From: Tepidamorphaceae bacterium
GTDB taxonomy: Bacteria; Pseudomonadota; Alphaproteobacteria; Rhizobiales; JAKSCL01
NCBI GenBank assembly: GCA_028289445.1
Contig: JANQPO010000005.1
Span: 62,001 to 126,000, forward strand
DNA length: 64,000 nucleotides
Reading direction: 5' to 3'
Made by a program: the position numbers and the translations under genes. Below are positions 36,530-44,945 of the stretch, one piece after another (the first letter of the stretch is position 1; every line of letters begins with the position of its first letter). The notes under the pieces were generated by a model, which worked only from the letters and a program-made list of their open reading frames with translations, was not told the origin of the DNA and did not search any database.

Positions 36530-36859
36530 ATGACTGTTCACATAGTCGAGGACGACCGGGCGGTTGCCGACTCGCTCGCGCTTGTCCTGGCACAGATGGG
36601 TCATGCCGTTGAGATCTACAACGACGGGCGGACTTTTCTTCAGGCCGAGCTGTCGTCCGACGATAAGATCATCCTCGATCTGCACCTGCCCGACATGGCG
36701 GCAGCAACTATTCTCAGCCATGCCAAAGACCGCGGTACGGGCGTCATTGTGATCACCGCGCTTGGCAAATCCCAAATCGATCGAGAGATTCCTGGCTTCG
36801 ATCCAGACCGCATCTTGCGCAAACCCATCGACCCGCAAATGCTGGCGCGCCTTTTGTAA
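36530..36859 (+). CDS. Single-domain response regulator, FixT-like position
   Basis: The 109-residue protein is a receiver only, with no output domain: HIVEDDRAV (Asp8-9), phospho-Asp50 in IILDLHLPD, Thr76 in VITALGK and Lys98 in ILRKPID. The start ATG 36530 has AGGACG upstream; the frame is open further up, but homology begins here. It lies between fixJ and fixK with a candidate FixJ site upstream. In Caulobacter and Sinorhizobium a small receiver-like protein, FixT, inhibits FixL as negative feedback. That function is inferred here from context; a phosphate-sink role is the alternative. The cysteines reported for Caulobacter FixT iron-sulfur binding are absent. Confidence 0.75.
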   Translation: MTVHIVEDDRAVADSLALVLAQMGHAVEIYNDGRTFLQAELSSDDKIILDLHLPDMAAATILSHAKDRGTGVIVITALGKSQIDREIPGFDPDRILRKPIDPQMLARLL

Positions 36860-36878
36860 TCAGCTACGACGTTTTGGT

Positions 36879-36894
36879 TACGTGATTTCGCTTA
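36879..36894 (+). promoter_or_regulatory. Candidate FixJ-binding motif upstream of fixK
   Basis: TACG-TGATTTCG-CTTA lies 103 bases before the fixK ATG. It matches the motif before the receiver gene at TACG, the central TT and the C-TA end. Such a site is expected at fixK, the main FixJ target in rhizobia and Caulobacter. Confidence 0.5.
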
Positions 36895-36996
36895 AGTAGC
36901 GCTGCGAATTTATCGAGCCCCGGTTAACCCATACCTTTCCGTCAACAAGCGGTGCCAGCGGCACACGGCAAATCTGAATGACGGGAGGCCGGCCTC

Positions 36997-37674
36997 ATGC
37001 GAAATGCTCCAGACGCGGACCTAGCTGCGATCGGTGGTGCAGCAGGCAGCGGTGTCTTATCCGAGAAGTCGCTACCGGAACCGCGCACCTTAACCAGCAC
37101 TTCGGTTCGCCGCTCTGCTTTCGGCGCACATGAGACGGTAATCCTCGAAGGTGATCCGGCACGGTCCGTCTTCGAGGTGATCGAAGGCGCCGTCATGCTT
37201 TACAAGCTTCTGCCCGATGGCCGCCGGCAAGTTGTTGAACTTCTGGCGCCGGGCGACGTCTTTGGCTTCAGCTTGGGCAATGAATATGACTGCACTGCCG
37301 AGTGTCTAGTGGAAACCCGGCTCGCCGTCGTTCCCCATGAAACCGTGGCCCAGTGCCCAGAGTTGCAATGCCGGATGGCAAAGCGGTGCTTTGCTCAAGT
37401 CCAGGCTTTGCACAATCACGCGGTCTTGCTCGGCCGCAAATCGGCGATGGAGCGGGTCGCCAGCTTCATTGAGAACTTGGCGCGCACATCCGACGGTGAT
37501 GCCATCCGGCTGACTATGACCCGCCAAGAAATTGCCGACTATCTGGGCTTGACGATCGAAACCGTCAGTCGCTCGTTTTCCGAGTTGCGCCGACGGGGCG
37601 TCGTTTCCTGCGAACGCCAGGACCTGATTCGCATTCCGAACCTCGATCGGATCGCGATGCTGACAGGCGCGTAA
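36997..37674 (+). CDS. fixK: Crp/Fnr family transcriptional regulator FixK
   Basis: The 225-residue protein has a cyclic-nucleotide-like sensor domain (VILEGDPARSVFEVIEGAVMLYKLLPDGRRQVVELLAPGDVFGF), a dimerisation helix, and a C-terminal helix-turn-helix whose recognition helix reads TIETVSRSFSELRR; Glu and Ser-Arg are the residues that read TTGAT half-sites. The N-terminal cysteine cluster of FNR is absent, so it is FixK-type: activity is set mainly by FixJ-driven synthesis. ATG 36997 follows GGGAGG. Targets in the window are the boxes at 39162-39175 and 39375-39388. A terminator follows. Confidence 0.9.
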   Translation: MRNAPDADLAAIGGAAGSGVLSEKSLPEPRTLTSTSVRRSAFGAHETVILEGDPARSVFEVIEGAVMLYKLLPDGRRQVVELLAPGDVFGFSLGNEYDCTAECLVETRLAVVPHETVAQCPELQCRMAKRCFAQVQALHNHAVLLGRKSAMERVASFIENLARTSDGDAIRLTMTRQEIADYLGLTIETVSRSFSELRRRGVVSCERQDLIRIPNLDRIAMLTGA

Positions 37675-37713
37675 CCTTCCTCCAGGAGTATTAATGCTCC
37701 AAGCCTGCCACTG

Positions 37714-37746
37714 CCGCCGCACTCACTTGGGTGCGGCGGTTTTTTC
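37714..37746 (+). terminator. Intrinsic terminator after fixK
   Basis: CCGCCGCAC (37714-37722), loop TCACTTGG, GTGCGGCGG (37731-37739), followed by seven T residues (37740-37746). This is a strong stem with a U-tract, 40 bases after the fixK stop. hemN on the other strand ends just beyond it; read from that side there is no U-tract after the stem. Confidence 0.9.
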
Positions 37747-37777
37747 ATAAGCCGAAGTGAAGCTGGCTGCCTCGGTC

Positions 37778-39127
37778 TTAGACAGCTTCGGAGTGTCGGG
37801 CCGCGCTGTCGTCGATATAGGCGTCGAACGCCGCCGCGGCGAGGCGCACAAAGGGCCGGCCCCTATGCGTCATCTTTAGAGTGTGGCCGTCATAGTCGAG
37901 CAGGCCCTTGTCGCGCAGCGAACTCAATCGGGATTCCGTCGGTCGCAAGAACCGGCGCGGACAATCCAGGTCAGTGGCCATGCGGTCCAAATCGACGCCG
38001 AAATCGCACATTAAGCGCTCGATGACGGCGCCACGGACCCGGTCCTCATCGCACAGGGCCTTCCCGCGTACCGTTGCAAGTTCGTCGGCCTCGATACGCT
38101 TGCGGTAGGTGATCATGTCCGGAGCGTTTTGGATGTATCCGCTCGGCAAACAGCCGATCGACGAGGCACCCAGACCGATAAGCGCGGGTGCGGCATCGGT
38201 CGTGTATCCTTGAAAATTGCGTGCCATCTCGCCGTTCCCGGCGGCGATCGCCAACGGATCGTCCGGCCTTGCGAAATGGTCGATGCCGATGCGCACATAG
38301 CCGGCACTTGTGAGCACGGCCGCTGCCTGTTCCGCCTGATCGAATCGCGCCTCCGCGTCAGGCAGAAGCGTTTCATCGATCAATTGCTGATTCTTCCGGA
38401 ACCATGGCACATGCGCATAGCCGAACAGCGCGATACGCGCCGGCGCAAGCTCGACAGTCAACGCTGCGGTCCGTTTCACATCGTGCAGCGTTTGCGCTGG
38501 CAGGCCGTACATGAGATCGAAGTTGATGGCGTCGATCCCAACGGTCCTGAGCGCGGTCATCGCCTTGACCACCACACCGAACGGTTGGCGCCGGCCGATG
38601 TGGGTCTGAACACGCTGCGAGAACTCCTGAACGCCGAAGCTGGCGCGATTGACACCTGCTGCCGCCAATCGTTGTGCAAGATCGGAATCCACAGTGCGCG
38701 GGTCGAGCTCGATCGCATGTTCCAGGGATTCGGCGAATGCGAAATGCCGCCGCATGGCCTCGACAATGGCCGCGAATGTGGCAGCCGGCATCAGGCTCGG
38801 CGTGCCGCCGCCCCAATGAATGTGGTCTACCTGTTGCGGGCGCCCGATACCATCAGCGATAAGGCCGAGTTCAGCCTCAAGCAGTGCGCCATAGCTGGCG
38901 ATGACATTCGGCTTGTTCACGACTTTGGTGTGGCAGCCACAATAGTGGCAAAGCGCCGTGCAAAACGGCACGTGCAGATAGAGCGATACGGGTTGTTCGG
39001 CATCGAGATCCGCGAGCCAGTCGGCGTAATCCTGCGGTCCGACGTCCGGTCCAAAATGCGGCGCCGTCGGATAGGATGTGTAGCGCGGCACCCGTTCTTG
39101 GCAGAGCGATGAAAGAGACTGATCCAT
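37778..39127 (-). CDS. hemN: Oxygen-independent coproporphyrinogen III dehydrogenase HemN
   Basis: The 449-residue radical-SAM enzyme starts MDQSLSSLCQERVPRYTSYPTAPHF, with the radical SAM cluster motif in FCTALCHYCGCH (CX3CX2C), HWGGGTPSL and GVQEFSQRVQ. It converts coproporphyrinogen III to protoporphyrinogen IX without O2, so haem for the cbb3 oxidase can be made under low oxygen. No Shine-Dalgarno precedes the ATG. The FixK box at 39162-39175 is centred exactly 41.5 bases upstream of its A, so the mRNA may be leaderless. It is a single gene, divergent from ccoN. Confidence 0.93.
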   Translation of the reverse strand: MDQSLSSLCQERVPRYTSYPTAPHFGPDVGPQDYADWLADLDAEQPVSLYLHVPFCTALCHYCGCHTKVVNKPNVIASYGALLEAELGLIADGIGRPQQVDHIHWGGGTPSLMPAATFAAIVEAMRRHFAFAESLEHAIELDPRTVDSDLAQRLAAAGVNRASFGVQEFSQRVQTHIGRRQPFGVVVKAMTALRTVGIDAINFDLMYGLPAQTLHDVKRTAALTVELAPARIALFGYAHVPWFRKNQQLIDETLLPDAEARFDQAEQAAAVLTSAGYVRIGIDHFARPDDPLAIAAGNGEMARNFQGYTTDAAPALIGLGASSIGCLPSGYIQNAPDMITYRKRIEADELATVRGKALCDEDRVRGAVIERLMCDFGVDLDRMATDLDCPRRFLRPTESRLSSLRDKGLLDYDGHTLKMTHRGRPFVRLAAAAFDAYIDDSAARHSEAV

Positions 39128-39161
39128 ATTATGCAGTCTGGCAATCGCGCCGTCTTGTGCG

Positions 39162-39175
39162 TTGATCTAACTCAA
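39162..39175 (-). promoter_or_regulatory. FixK/FNR box of hemN
   Basis: TTGAT-CTAA-CTCAA matches the FixK/FNR consensus TTGAT-N4-ATCAA with one substitution. Its centre (39168.5) is at -41.5 relative to the first base of the hemN start codon, the class II activator position if transcription starts at the ATG. Confidence 0.75.
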
Positions 39176-39188
39176 CAGGGATCACGAA

Positions 39189-39314
39189 TTGTGGACGAAA
39201 TCGAAGGCGTTGCACGGGCGCAATATAGCAGCGGTCGCCGGCCTTTTGGCTGCTTACCTAGGCGGTTTCGTTGGTCTGGTCAGTGAGCGAATCCAGATTT
39301 CTCTCAGCCGCTAA
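39189..39314 (+). CDS. Possible 41-residue single-helix membrane peptide (unproven)
   Basis: A TTG start has AGGG eight bases upstream and the frame runs to TAA 39312-39314. The product has a basic N-terminus (WTKSKALHGRN), one hydrophobic Gly/Ala-rich helix (IAAVAGLLAAYLGGFVGLV) and a short polar end. Its codons have fewer G/C third positions than the flanking genes, and the sequence lies inside a promoter region, so it may be chance. Confidence 0.25.
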   Translation: MWTKSKALHGRNIAAVAGLLAAYLGGFVGLVSERIQISLSR

Positions 39315-39374
39315 GTAGTTGCCACTACGCATAAGCCCCAACCGCCTATAAAAGCCTGGCATAGCTGTTTAGAG

Positions 39375-39388
39375 TTGATCCAAGTCAA
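39375..39388 (+). promoter_or_regulatory. FixK/FNR box of the ccoNOQP operon
   Basis: TTGAT-CCAA-GTCAA is an excellent FixK-type box. A class II position (centre at -41.5) would place the transcription start near 39423, 32 bases before the ccoN ATG, with CATGTT (39411-39416) as a weak -10. Confidence 0.85.
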
Positions 39389-39454
39389 CGCCGAAACAGC
39401 AGCAGATGCGCATGTTTGCTGCGCTGCAATATGACCGTTTCCACGGGGTAAACT

Positions 39455-41116
39455 ATGTCGACTGGGCAAAACACATCGAAATCGCTGACAATGGGTGAGG
39501 GCGGTTTCATCGGGGTAATGGTTCTCACCGCGCTTCTGTGCTTCGTTATCGCGGGCCAGGCACTCGATATGCCGATGCGTATCCACACTGTGCTCGGTGC
39601 GCTGGCGGCCATGGCCGCGGCCTTCTTCACTCTCAACCGCTATTTCAAGCGGCCGGCGGAATTGCCGCCGCAGGAGATCGACGGCAAGCCGAACTACAAT
39701 GACGGTGTCATCCGATTCCTGACGCTGATTTCCGTCTTCTGGGGCGTTGTCGGCTTTGTTGTCGGCCTGGTGATCGCGTTGCAGCTCGCGTTTCCGGCGC
39801 TCAACTTCGATGTGGAGTTCCTGTCTTTCTCACGTGTCCGGCCGCTCCATACCTCGGCCGTGATTTTCGCCTTCGGCGGCAATGTGCTCCTGGCGACATC
39901 CTTTTACGTCGTCCAGCGCTCGTGCCAAGCGCGACTCGCCGGCGACATTGCGCCTTGGTTCGTGGCGCTCGGCTATAACCTGTTCATCGTGATTGCCGCG
40001 ACCGGCTATCTCCTGGGCGTGACCCAGTCGAAGGAATACGCCGAACCGGAATGGTATGCCGACCTGTGGCTGACCGTTGTCTGGGTCGTGTATCTGCTGG
40101 TCTTCCTCGCGACGCTGTGGAAGCGGAAAGAACCCCACATCTTCGTCGCCAACTGGTTCTATCTCGCCTTCATCGTCACCATCGCGATGCTGCATCTTGT
40201 CAACAATGCGGCCGTGCCGGTGTCGCTGTTCTCATCGAAGAGTGTGATTGTCTGGTCCGGCGTCCAAGACGCCATGGTGCAGTGGTGGTACGGCCATAAC
40301 GCCGTCGGCTTCTTCCTGACAGCCGGCTTCCTGGCGATCATGTACTATTTCATTCCCAAGCGGGCGCAGCGGCCAATCTACTCCTATCGGCTGTCCATCG
40401 TCCACTTCTGGTCGCTGATCTTCCTCTACATCTGGGCCGGTCCACACCACCTGCACTACACCGCCCTGCCGCAGTGGGCGCAAACGCTGGGCATGACCTT
40501 CTCGGTGATCCTGTGGATGCCATCCTGGGGTGGCATGATCAACGGCCTGATGACGCTGTCGGGCGCCTGGGACAAGCTCAGGACCGACCCTGTGTTGCGC
40601 ATGATGGTCGTTTCCGTGGCGTTCTACGGTATGTCGACCTTTGAAGGTCCGCTGATGTCGGTGCGCGCGGTGAACTCCCTGTCGCACTACACCGACTGGA
40701 CCATCGGCCATGTGCACTCGGGCGCGCTCGGGTGGGTCGGCTTTATCTCGTTCGGCGCCATCTACTGCCTGGTGCCGTGGTTGTGGGGCCGCAAACAGCT
40801 CTACTCGCTCAAGCTCGTCGACTGGCACTTCTGGCTGTCGACCATCGGCATCGTGCTTTACATCACCGCGATGTGGGTGGCGGGTATCCTGCAAGGTCTG
40901 ATGTGGCGGGCCTACACCGAGCTTGGTTTCCTCGAATACGCCTTCATCGAGACCGTCGAGGCCATGTACCCGTTCTATCTGATCCGGGCACTGGGTGGCG
41001 CGCTCTTCGTCGTCGGCTCATTCGTGTTCGCCTACAACATCTACATGACGATCCGCTACGGCGACCGCGAGGAGGCAGCGGCAGCGCCGTCCTCCGCGGC
41101 CGTTCCGGCGGAATAA
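39455..41116 (+). CDS. ccoN: cbb3-type cytochrome c oxidase subunit I
   Basis: The 553-residue catalytic subunit has about 12 transmembrane helices. CuB and haem ligand regions are visible: [36 protein letters not shown] (paired histidines) and [18 protein letters not shown]. It reduces O2 to water with high affinity and pumps protons. It is preceded by a FixK box and starts the ccoNOQP operon; ccoO follows after 12 bases. The N-terminus ([17 protein letters not shown]) is a cytoplasmic tail. Confidence 0.97.
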   Translation: MSTGQNTSKSLTMGEGGFIGVMVLTALLCFVIAGQALDMPMRIHTVLGALAAMAAAFFTLNRYFKRPAELPPQEIDGKPNYNDGVIRFLTLISVFWGVVGFVVGLVIALQLAFPALNFDVEFLSFSRVRPLHTSAVIFAFGGNVLLATSFYVVQRSCQARLAGDIAPWFVALGYNLFIVIAATGYLLGVTQSKEYAEPEWYADLWLTVVWVVYLLVFLATLWKRKEPHIFVANWFYLAFIVTIAMLHLVNNAAVPVSLFSSKSVIVWSGVQDAMVQWWYGHNAVGFFLTAGFLAIMYYFIPKRAQRPIYSYRLSIVHFWSLIFLYIWAGPHHLHYTALPQWAQTLGMTFSVILWMPSWGGMINGLMTLSGAWDKLRTDPVLRMMVVSVAFYGMSTFEGPLMSVRAVNSLSHYTDWTIGHVHSGALGWVGFISFGAIYCLVPWLWGRKQLYSLKLVDWHFWLSTIGIVLYITAMWVAGILQGLMWRAYTELGFLEYAFIETVEAMYPFYLIRALGGALFVVGSFVFAYNIYMTIRYGDREEAAAAPSSAAVPAE

Positions 41117-41128
41117 GGGGATCGATCG

Positions 41129-41863
41129 ATGTCTTTACTCAAACGACACGTCATTTTTGAGACCAACTCGATCCTCCTGACGATCGGTATCCTGTTCGTC
41201 GTGGCAATCGGTGGTCTGATCGAGATCGTGCCGCTCTACTATCTCAAGAGCACGATCGAGGAAGTGGAGGGCATGCGCCCCTACACGCCGCTCGAACTGG
41301 CTGGGCGCGACATCTACCTTCGCGAAGGCTGCTATGTCTGCCACTCGCAGATGATCCGCACCATGCGCGATGAGGTGGAACGCTACGGCCACTACTCGCT
41401 GGCGGCGGAGTCGATGTACGACCATCCGTTCCAGTGGGGCTCCAAGCGCTCCGGTCCCGATCTGGCCCGTGTCGGTGGCAAGTATTCCGACGACTGGCAT
41501 GTCGAGCATCTGATCAATCCGCGCTCGGTGGTGCCGGCGTCGATCATGCCGGGCTACCCGCACCTGGCACAGCGCGAGCTGGAGACCAATGCGCTGAAGG
41601 CCAACTTGAATGCCAACCGGATTGTCGGTGTGCCCTACACGGATGCGCAGATCGAAAACACGATCGTTGATCTCAGGGCACAGACCAATCCCGATGACGA
41701 CAATGTCGACGCGTTTATGGAACGCTATCCCGGTGCCCTGGTGCGCTCGTTTGACGGCGATACCGATCGCGTGACGGAGATGGAGGCGCTCGTTGCCTAT
41801 CTCCAGATGCTCGGCACGCTGGTCGACTTTTCGCTCTATGACGACAAAGCCAATCTGAGGTAG
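41129..41863 (+). CDS. ccoO: cbb3-type cytochrome c oxidase subunit II (monohaem c)
   Basis: The 244-residue membrane-anchored cytochrome has an N-terminal helix (about 14-35) and a haem c site CYVCH (Cys68, Cys71, His72) in [13 protein letters not shown] distal methionine is likely in [11 protein letters not shown]. It passes electrons from CcoP to the CcoN centre. Length and gene order are standard for the operon. Confidence 0.97.
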   Translation: MSLLKRHVIFETNSILLTIGILFVVAIGGLIEIVPLYYLKSTIEEVEGMRPYTPLELAGRDIYLREGCYVCHSQMIRTMRDEVERYGHYSLAAESMYDHPFQWGSKRSGPDLARVGGKYSDDWHVEHLINPRSVVPASIMPGYPHLAQRELETNALKANLNANRIVGVPYTDAQIENTIVDLRAQTNPDDDNVDAFMERYPGALVRSFDGDTDRVTEMEALVAYLQMLGTLVDFSLYDDKANLR

Positions 41864-41873
41864 GGGCGACGCG

Positions 41874-42020
41874 ATGTATGAAACTCTCGCCAAATTCTCG
41901 CAGACCTGGGGCCTGCTCTACTTCGTCATCCTGTTTGCGGCCGTCCTGATTTATGCGCTGTGGCCGGCCAACAAGAAGCGCTTCGACGATGCCGCTTCGG
42001 TTCCGTTGAAGGAGGACTGA
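41874..42020 (+). CDS. ccoQ: cbb3-type cytochrome oxidase subunit CcoQ
   Basis: A 48-residue gene between ccoO and ccoP, reading MYETLAKFSQTWGLLYFVIL at its start, with one transmembrane helix and then the typical WPANKKRFDDAA ending. CcoQ stabilises the cbb3 complex. The ATG is 10 bases after ccoO, with GGGGCGAC upstream, and the stop is four bases before ccoP, whose ribosome-binding site GGAGG lies in its last codons. Confidence 0.95.
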   Translation: MYETLAKFSQTWGLLYFVILFAAVLIYALWPANKKRFDDAASVPLKED

Positions 42021-42024
42021 TCCC

Positions 42025-42909
42025 ATGGCCGACGAAACCAAAACGGGCGAAGACGTCCAAAGCTCCGGCGTGGGCACGACGGGCCATGAGTGGGACGGGA
42101 TCCAGGAGTACAACAACCCGCTGCCGAAATGGTGGGTGTGGACGTTTTATGTGACGCTCCTGTGGAGCGTCGTCTATTGGATCCTGATGCCGTCGTTTCC
42201 GTTGATCTCGGATTATACGAAGGGCATTCGCGGTCATTCACAGCGCGCGGTCGTCGCTGAAGCGGTCGCCGAAGTCGAGGCGCTCAGGGCGCAAAACGGT
42301 TCGGCGCTCGAAGACGCTGAGTTGGAGGCGATCAAGGCCGACCCGGATATGTTGACGTTCGCCATGGCGAACGGTCGCGCGGCCTTCGGCGACAATTGCG
42401 CACCCTGCCACGGCACCGGCGCGGCTGGCTTTAAGGGCTATCCGAACCTCAACGACGACGATTGGCTTTGGGGCGGCACGTTGGAGGACATCCACACGAC
42501 GCTGCTGCACGGCATCAACTGGGATCAGGACGACGATACCCGGTTCGGCGGCATGACCGCGTTCGGCGAGGAAGAGCTTTTGACCTCGGATGAGATCGCG
42601 ACCGTTGCCAACTATGTCCGCTCGATCGCCGGGCTCGAGACTCGCGATGACGCCGATCTTGAGGCAGGGGCCACACTGTTTGAGGACAACTGTGCGGCCT
42701 GTCACGGCGAGAACGGCGCGGGCATGATCGAGACCGGGGCGCCCAATCTGACCGACGGCATCTGGCTCTTTGGGGCGGATGAGGCCGACATCATTGAGGG
42801 TGTCTATTTCGGTCGGCGCGGCGTTATGCCCGCTTGGGTCAACCGCCTCGATCCGGTAACGATCAAGTCGCTTGCCGTGTATGTCCATTCGCTCGGCGGT
42901 GGCCAATAG
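42025..42909 (+). CDS. ccoP: cbb3-type cytochrome c oxidase subunit III (dihaem c)
   Basis: The 294-residue protein has a soluble N-terminus ending in YNNPLPKWWVWTFYVTLLW, where the single transmembrane helix (about 36-56) begins, and two periplasmic cytochrome c domains with CAPCH (Cys125, Cys128, His129) and CAACH (Cys223, Cys226, His227). The central hinge is rich in acidic residues. It receives electrons from soluble cytochromes and hands them to CcoO. All features are typical; ccoG begins 33 bases later. Confidence 0.97.
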   Translation: MADETKTGEDVQSSGVGTTGHEWDGIQEYNNPLPKWWVWTFYVTLLWSVVYWILMPSFPLISDYTKGIRGHSQRAVVAEAVAEVEALRAQNGSALEDAELEAIKADPDMLTFAMANGRAAFGDNCAPCHGTGAAGFKGYPNLNDDDWLWGGTLEDIHTTLLHGINWDQDDDTRFGGMTAFGEEELLTSDEIATVANYVRSIAGLETRDDADLEAGATLFEDNCAACHGENGAGMIETGAPNLTDGIWLFGADEADIIEGVYFGRRGVMPAWVNRLDPVTIKSLAVYVHSLGGGQ

Positions 42910-42942
42910 CCGCCGAGCCGACTGTTCGGAGCAATAAGCGCC

Positions 42943-44400
42943 GTGGCCGCCGATCCGTTAATCGCCGAGCTTGAGCAGCCGCTCTACAAGGAGCACGAAA
43001 AAGTCTATCCCCAGATGGTCCGCGGCCGTTACCGGCGGATCAAATGGGCGGTCATGGCTGTCACGCTCGGCATCTACTATGGCCTTCCCTTTGTCCGCTG
43101 GGACCGGGGACCGAACGCGCCCGATCAGGCCGTGCTCCTGGATCTGCCGGCACGGCGCTTCTATTTCTTCAGTATCGAGATTTGGCCGCAGGAGTTCTAC
43201 TACGTTACCGGGCTCCTCGTCCTGGCGGCGATTGGTCTGTTCCTGGCCAACGCGATCGCCGGCCGGGTGTGGTGTGGCTACACGTGTCCGCAGACGGTTT
43301 GGACGGACCTGTTCATCGCCGTCGAAAACTTCTTCGAGGGCGATCGGCGGACCCGCATCCAGCTCGACAAGGGTCCGTGGACGACCGACAAGATCTTGCG
43401 CAAGGTCGGCAAGCATGGCGTTTGGCTCTTCATAGCCTGGTGGACCGGCGGTGCTTGGGTGCTCTACTTCGCCGACGCACCGACACTGGTCGTGGAACTG
43501 GCGACGGGCACGGCGCCGTTCCAGGCGTATCTGTGGATCGGAATCCTTACGGCAACGACCTACACACTGGCTGGACACGCCCGCGAGCAAGTCTGCATCT
43601 ATATGTGTCCCTGGCCGCGCATTCAGGCAGCGCTGACCGACCAATACGCGCTAAACGTTACATACCGGACCGATCGCGGCGAACCGCGCGGATCTCTGAA
43701 GAAAATGCGGGCTAAGGAGGCCGCCGGCGAGCCTGTCGGCGATTGCATCGACTGCCATCAGTGCGTGTTTGCCTGTCCGACCGGGGTCGATATTCGCGAC
43801 GGTATACAGCTGGGCTGCATTCAATGTGGACTGTGCATGGACGCCTGCGACACAGTGATGGACAAAATCGGCCGGCCGCGCGGTCTGATCGCCTATGACA
43901 CCGACATGAACATCCAGGCGCGTGAAGAGGGGAAGCCGGAGGCCTTCCGCCCGATTCGCCCGCGAACCGTCATCTATGCCGGTGTCCTTGTGATCGCCGG
44001 CCTGGCGATGTTGTTCACGCTGGCGAATAGGCCGTTTGTCGACCTCACGGCGCAGCACGACCGCAACCCGCAATTCGTGCAATTGTCGGACGGCGGCGTG
44101 CGCAATGGTTTCCGCATAAACATTGCGAACAAGCGCCTTTTCCATCGCCGCTTTCTGGTTCAAGTGCGCGGGCTGGAGAACGCCAGTCTGTCCATTGTCG
44201 GAGCATCCGACGACATCGCCGGCACACCGGCGGTTGAAGTCGGGCCCGATCAGACGCATGATTTCCGGCTACTGGTCGCCGTACCGCGGGAGTATCTTCC
44301 CGACGAGCCATCGATGCCGATCCGAATTCGGATCATGGAGATGGAAACCGGCGAGGTTGCCGAGGCGCGAGATTTCTTCAAATCGCCGGGGGACCAATAG
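42943..44400 (+). CDS. ccoG: Cytochrome c oxidase accessory protein CcoG
   Basis: The 485-residue membrane protein starts at GTG 42943 (GGAG upstream). It carries VWCGYTCPQTVWTDLF and MCPWPRIQ near the membrane helices, and two ferredoxin-type cluster motifs CIDCHQCVFACPTG and CIQCGLCMDACD. The C-terminal third is a periplasmic immunoglobulin-like domain. CcoG (RdxA/FixG) is a cupric reductase that supports copper delivery to the cbb3 active site. It is first of the ccoGHIS assembly unit. Confidence 0.95.
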   Translation: MAADPLIAELEQPLYKEHEKVYPQMVRGRYRRIKWAVMAVTLGIYYGLPFVRWDRGPNAPDQAVLLDLPARRFYFFSIEIWPQEFYYVTGLLVLAAIGLFLANAIAGRVWCGYTCPQTVWTDLFIAVENFFEGDRRTRIQLDKGPWTTDKILRKVGKHGVWLFIAWWTGGAWVLYFADAPTLVVELATGTAPFQAYLWIGILTATTYTLAGHAREQVCIYMCPWPRIQAALTDQYALNVTYRTDRGEPRGSLKKMRAKEAAGEPVGDCIDCHQCVFACPTGVDIRDGIQLGCIQCGLCMDACDTVMDKIGRPRGLIAYDTDMNIQAREEGKPEAFRPIRPRTVIYAGVLVIAGLAMLFTLANRPFVDLTAQHDRNPQFVQLSDGGVRNGFRINIANKRLFHRRFLVQVRGLENASLSIVGASDDIAGTPAVEVGPDQTHDFRLLVAVPREYLPDEPSMPIRIRIMEMETGEVAEARDFFKSPGDQ

Positions 44401-44934
44401 ATGGAGAGCGTTATGGCCGGACCGGCCTCTCATTCCGGGCAGCAGAAGCGGAGCGGCAAGCCGCTGACCGGCCGCACGATCCTGATCTGGCTCGGTGCGT
44501 TTTTCGGCGTCATGCTGATCGCTAACGCATTTTTCGTCTATTTCGCACTCAGCAGCTTCCCGGGGGTGGAGGTCGAAAGCGCCTATCAGCGTGGTCAGAA
44601 CTATGCGGCGGAGATCGCCGCCGCTGACGCCCAAAACGCCCGTGGCTGGCAGGTCGAGGTCGCGCTGTCCGAAGACGCCGGAAGCGCGCTCATACTGACG
44701 GCGGAGGCGCGAGATCAAGACCAAGGCGTGATTTCCGGTCTGACAATGTCCGCCGAACTGCGGCATCTGCGGGGTGCGGAGTTCGACACCGTTTTGAGGT
44801 TCACCGAAGTCGAGAGCGGCCGCTATGAGGCCCGCATCGGCGTCATTCCACGGGGCAGTTGGACGATGACACTCGAAGCCGAACAAGCCGGCGAGCGGGT
44901 CTATCGCTCCAAGAGCAAGATCTTCATTCAATAG
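44401..44934 (+). CDS. ccoH: cbb3 oxidase assembly protein CcoH/FixH
   Basis: The 177-residue FixH-family protein has one transmembrane helix (about 26-50, ILIWLGAFFGVMLIANAFFVYFA) followed by a periplasmic domain with the conserved YQRGQNYAAEIAAADAQ and WTMTLEAEQAG. It is required for maturation of the cbb3 complex. The ATG follows the ccoG stop with no spacing, and ATG 44413 is a possible alternative. Confidence 0.93.
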   Translation: MESVMAGPASHSGQQKRSGKPLTGRTILIWLGAFFGVMLIANAFFVYFALSSFPGVEVESAYQRGQNYAAEIAAADAQNARGWQVEVALSEDAGSALILTAEARDQDQGVISGLTMSAELRHLRGAEFDTVLRFTEVESGRYEARIGVIPRGSWTMTLEAEQAGERVYRSKSKIFIQ

Positions 44935-44945
44935 GGCTGACGCCG

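Larger units (their letters stand above)
39128..39454. other. 327-bp divergent control region between hemN and ccoN
   Basis: The region holds two FixK/FNR boxes, 39162-39175 near hemN and 39375-39388 near ccoN, so each transcription unit has its own site. Between them lies a possible 41-codon membrane-protein ORF (39189-39314), plus the ccoN ribosome-binding region (ACGGGG). No other conserved gene was recognised. Confidence 0.7.

Noticed and set aside
36421..36612. 63-codon plus-strand frame between fixJ and the receiver gene
   Set aside because: It covers the candidate FixJ site and runs into the receiver gene in another frame; composition is not protein-like.
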